Position numbers and translations under genes: made by a program. Shown one piece after another: positions 62,011 through 64,000 of a stretch of 64,000 bases of DNA. Every line of letters starts with the position of its first letter. The first letter of the stretch is position 1. The notes beneath the pieces were generated by a model. The model had not been told where the DNA came from, searched no databases, and saw only the letters and a program-made list of their open reading frames with translations. The stretch is from Pyropia yezoensis (taxonomy: Eukaryota; Rhodophyta; Bangiophyceae; Bangiales; Bangiaceae). The stretch lies in NCBI GenBank assembly GCA_009829735.1, contig CM020618.1:10073119-10137118 (forward strand), written 5' to 3'.

Positions 62011-63208
62011 CTCAGTGAGCTCTCATCATCAGATGGTCGGCTAAAACAGCGGAGCACACCGTTGGACTCGTCTCGTTCTCCTGAGCACGGGAGTTTTTTT
62101 TTTTTTTTCTGCTCATGTGTTCTTTCGGTCCGAGGGGCATGGGTCCGTTTGGGGGGGGTCCTCTAATAGCGACCAGTCGACTTTTCATGGGAAGACTGAT
62201 CGTCCGTCCAGTGAAGGCGAAGTAAGTTTATGTGTATTAAATATTTCAAATTTTGACAACCGGGAGCACATCCGGTGCCACAGTCGAGCTGGAACAACCA
62301 CGCCACCGGGCCGCAATCAGCCAGTGACGCGTTCTTCCTTGTAATACCGGCCTCACCTCTTCTTCCAGCGCCACCACTACCGTCCACCATCCCTGCAGAC
62401 CACCGCACCAACCACGCCCACACACCCCCACCCCACTCCCAGACCACGCGCGCGCGCTGCAGGGGTGGCAAATCACCCTTCTTCTTCCCCCCCCATCTGT
62501 CCCCCCTCCCCCCCTCACTTGGACTGGCAGGCCGAGACTCCGTGTGGCAGCGCACGCTCCGTCAACGCGAGAAGAGAGAAAGGGAGGGGGGAGGGGGAGA
62601 GAGAGGGAGTGAGCTGCGGGTAAAAGAGAAAGGAAGTGGCAATTGGAGGGGGGAGGAAGGGGGGCGGGTCGGCACCGCAGGGGACCCGAGGAATCCCCTC
62701 CCAAGACTCTCCTGGAACACAGCCCACCCAGAGATAGGGAGCCCCCGCCCGCCGCCCTCGCTCCACACGTCATGAGAAGTGCCCAATATAGCTCTCAGGG
62801 GGGTGGCGGGTGGGCGGGGGGGGGGGTGACGGCGGAGAAGGCGTGGGAAGAAGGTGGACTCCGGGCCGAATAGGATCCCTCGCGACCCACAGTCGATTGG
62901 CTGGGCAGAAAATCACCCAGATGGGTCATAGAGCCCGGAATTTGACGATGTACTTGACTAGCGGCGGCCGCCATGTTGGGCGCTTAAGCGGCCATAGCGC
63001 AGGATGCAGTGGGCCATTAGACAAAAAGCACGTACGCCCGGGTAGCCCCAGACATCGCGCATCCAGTGGTATAAACCTTTTTTGGTAAGCCTTTTTTCTT
63101 GAAGACGTTCATGTACCGCAAGGGCGCCTGAGGCGCCCCTTGGGGGGTCGAAAACCGCATGTTCATAGGAAAACACTGTGGAAATCAGGTGGTCGCTATT
63201 AGGCGACA

Positions 63209-63237
63209 GTGGTCGTTATTACCAGTCAGACGGATAT
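63209..63237 (-). repeat. Inner inverted end, right (29 bp)
   Basis: This is the partner of 61982-62010 and abuts the outer right end directly. A further GGTCGCTATTA copy lies just inside at 63190-63200. Confidence 0.55.
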
Positions 63238-63255
63238 AACCGGGTCATGACTGTA
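63238..63255 (-). repeat. Outer inverted end, right
   Basis: AACCGGGTCATGACTGTA is the reverse complement of the left end, with TA at the outer border. Confidence 0.6.
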
Positions 63256-63641
63256 CTTCGACCGCGAAGCATGTCACAACCGTACATACCGTGTTTTGGG
63301 CGGGCACTGGGTCGCGGATATTGGATTTTTCAGGGGAGGGCTTGTTTGGGGACGTCGGCTGAGAGATACATAGAGGGCGGCGGGGGTGCTTGACGGCGGC
63401 GGGGGTGCTTGAGGGCGGCGGCTCGTCGAGTAGTGGGGGAAGCCTGGTCGAGCGACGGCGATACCGGGGAATGGTGGGATAGGATGGAACGTGAAAGAGC
63501 CGGGGTCGACCACAGGAGGCGAGGCAAGCACATTTTTAAAAAAAAAAGCGCCCCCCGTCGTTCCCCCACGCGCCCAACCGCCTCGCGGCGACTCCTCCCC
63601 CGAGAGCCTCCATCGTCACCCCTTCTCTCCGCTCCTTCATC
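63256..63641. other. Short intergenic region
   Basis: It contains a threefold GGCGGCGGGGGTGCTTGA-type short tandem repeat near 63375-63420 and an A tract at 63537-63548. No gene is seen. It is downstream of the oxygenase gene and probably includes its 3' untranslated region. Confidence 0.4.
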
Positions 63642-63998
63642 CTACGCGCTCGTTCGTGCGTCACGCGATGCCCCCCCGCCCTCCCCCCCCTCCAGGTCCG
63701 CCACGTCCCCCGACGCCACAAACCGGTGGTACCGCGCGGCGGCCTCGTCGGCGGGCAGGTGCCGCAGCCGGTGGAGCACCCCCACCCGCGAGACGCCCTC
63801 CCCATACGTCACGGGCGCGTGCCGGGCGGGTACCTGCCCTCCCGCACCCCCCGCCAGCGGCGGCAGGCCGCCGTACACGAGCAGCTCCGCCGCGTCCACG
63901 CGGGCGCGCACGTCGGGCTTGTGAAAAAATGCCACCGACAGCCGCCGCGCGGGCGCGCCCGCCACCGGGTTGACCACCCGGTGGCGCGTCGCGGGCCA
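63642..63998 (-). CDS. 2-oxoglutarate/Fe(II)-dependent oxygenase (isopenicillin-N-synthase-like), C-terminal part
   Basis: The gene enters from beyond the right edge and ends at the TAG at 63642-63644, so only the last ~118 codons are visible. The first residues, WPATRHRVVNPVAG, contain the distal iron-binding His in the HRV context. ARRLSVAFFHKPD follows, where R-L-S is the RxS motif that binds the carboxylate of 2-oxoglutarate. Then comes the variable C-terminus typical of the 2OG-FeII_Oxy family (gibberellin oxidase, flavanone hydroxylase and IPNS-like enzymes). The HxD pair and the N-terminal DIOX_N domain should lie outside the window. The substrate cannot be told from this part. No frame breaks are seen. 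Confidence 0.8.
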   Translation of the reverse strand, partial: WPATRHRVVNPVAGAPARRLSVAFFHKPDVRARVDAAELLVYGGLPPLAGGAGGQVPARHAPVTYGEGVSRVGVLHRLRHLPADEAAARYHRFVASGDVADLEGGEGGGASRDARTSA

Positions 63999-64000
63999 CG

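Larger units (their letters stand above)
60449..63255. mobile_element. Probable non-autonomous pogo/Tc1-like element or nested set of ends
   Basis: TACAGTCATGACCCGGTT at 60449-60466 and its exact reverse complement at 63238-63255 form 18-base inverted ends that include the TA target dinucleotide. The right end continues inward with repeated (A/G)GTCGYTATTA motifs, as in subterminal transposase-binding sites of pogo-like elements. The same motif occurs in inverted orientation at 61999 and 62164. No transposase is recognisable inside. Confidence 0.45.

Overview
The window looks like nuclear DNA of a GC-rich, intron-poor eukaryote. A bangiophyte red alga (Porphyra/Pyropia type) fits best. This is inferred from the long C/G homopolymer tracts, the single-exon host genes, the organelle-targeted release factor and the load of degenerate transposons; no marker gene proves it. 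There is no operon structure, rRNA, tRNA or CRISPR array that I can support. About 500 bases (13742-14241) are an assembly gap of Ns.

1-21352 is one nested transposon block. A decayed Ty1/copia-type element on the minus strand, with LTRs at about 1-303 and 21040-21352, carries gag, protease, integrase, reverse transcriptase and RNase H remnants. Its integrase was split by a young Ty3/gypsy chromovirus, also on the minus strand, spanning 3072-19226 and flanked by CGACC target duplications. That insertion appears as LTR, complete internal region, LTR, gap, partial second internal region, LTR. This is either a true tandem array or an assembly duplication. The complete copy has gag, a +1-shifted pol ending in a chromodomain, and a large ORF of unknown function on the opposite strand between pol and the 3' LTR.

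21353-38544 holds most of the host-like genes: a C2H2 zinc-finger protein (24334-26601), an MSI4/FVE-like (RBBP4 family) WD40 protein (33052-35088) and, convergent with it, an organellar peptide chain release factor 1 (35323-37245). A dead Tc1/mariner transposase lies between the first two (28696-29729).

38545-42870 is a PIF/Harbinger element with a transposase and a Myb/NAM-associated-type partner gene arranged tail to tail. A ~133-bp minisatellite and an inverted ~48-bp repeat sit between them. 46072-52610 contains a small gag-like or unknown reading frame with an in-frame TGA, a ~50-bp minisatellite, a Tc1-type MITE, and a ~4 kb DNA transposon with ~345-bp terminal inverted repeats around a decayed transposase-like frame of unassigned family.

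52611-64000 is mostly gene-poor. It has a duplicated ~100-bp block, a broken cysteine-rich locus on the minus strand (58155-59748), a cluster of pogo/Tc1-like inverted ends (60449-63255), and the 3' end of a 2-oxoglutarate/Fe(II) oxygenase gene running off the right edge. Most transposon frames carry stops or frameshifts; the exceptions are gag, pol and the antisense ORF of the complete chromovirus copy.
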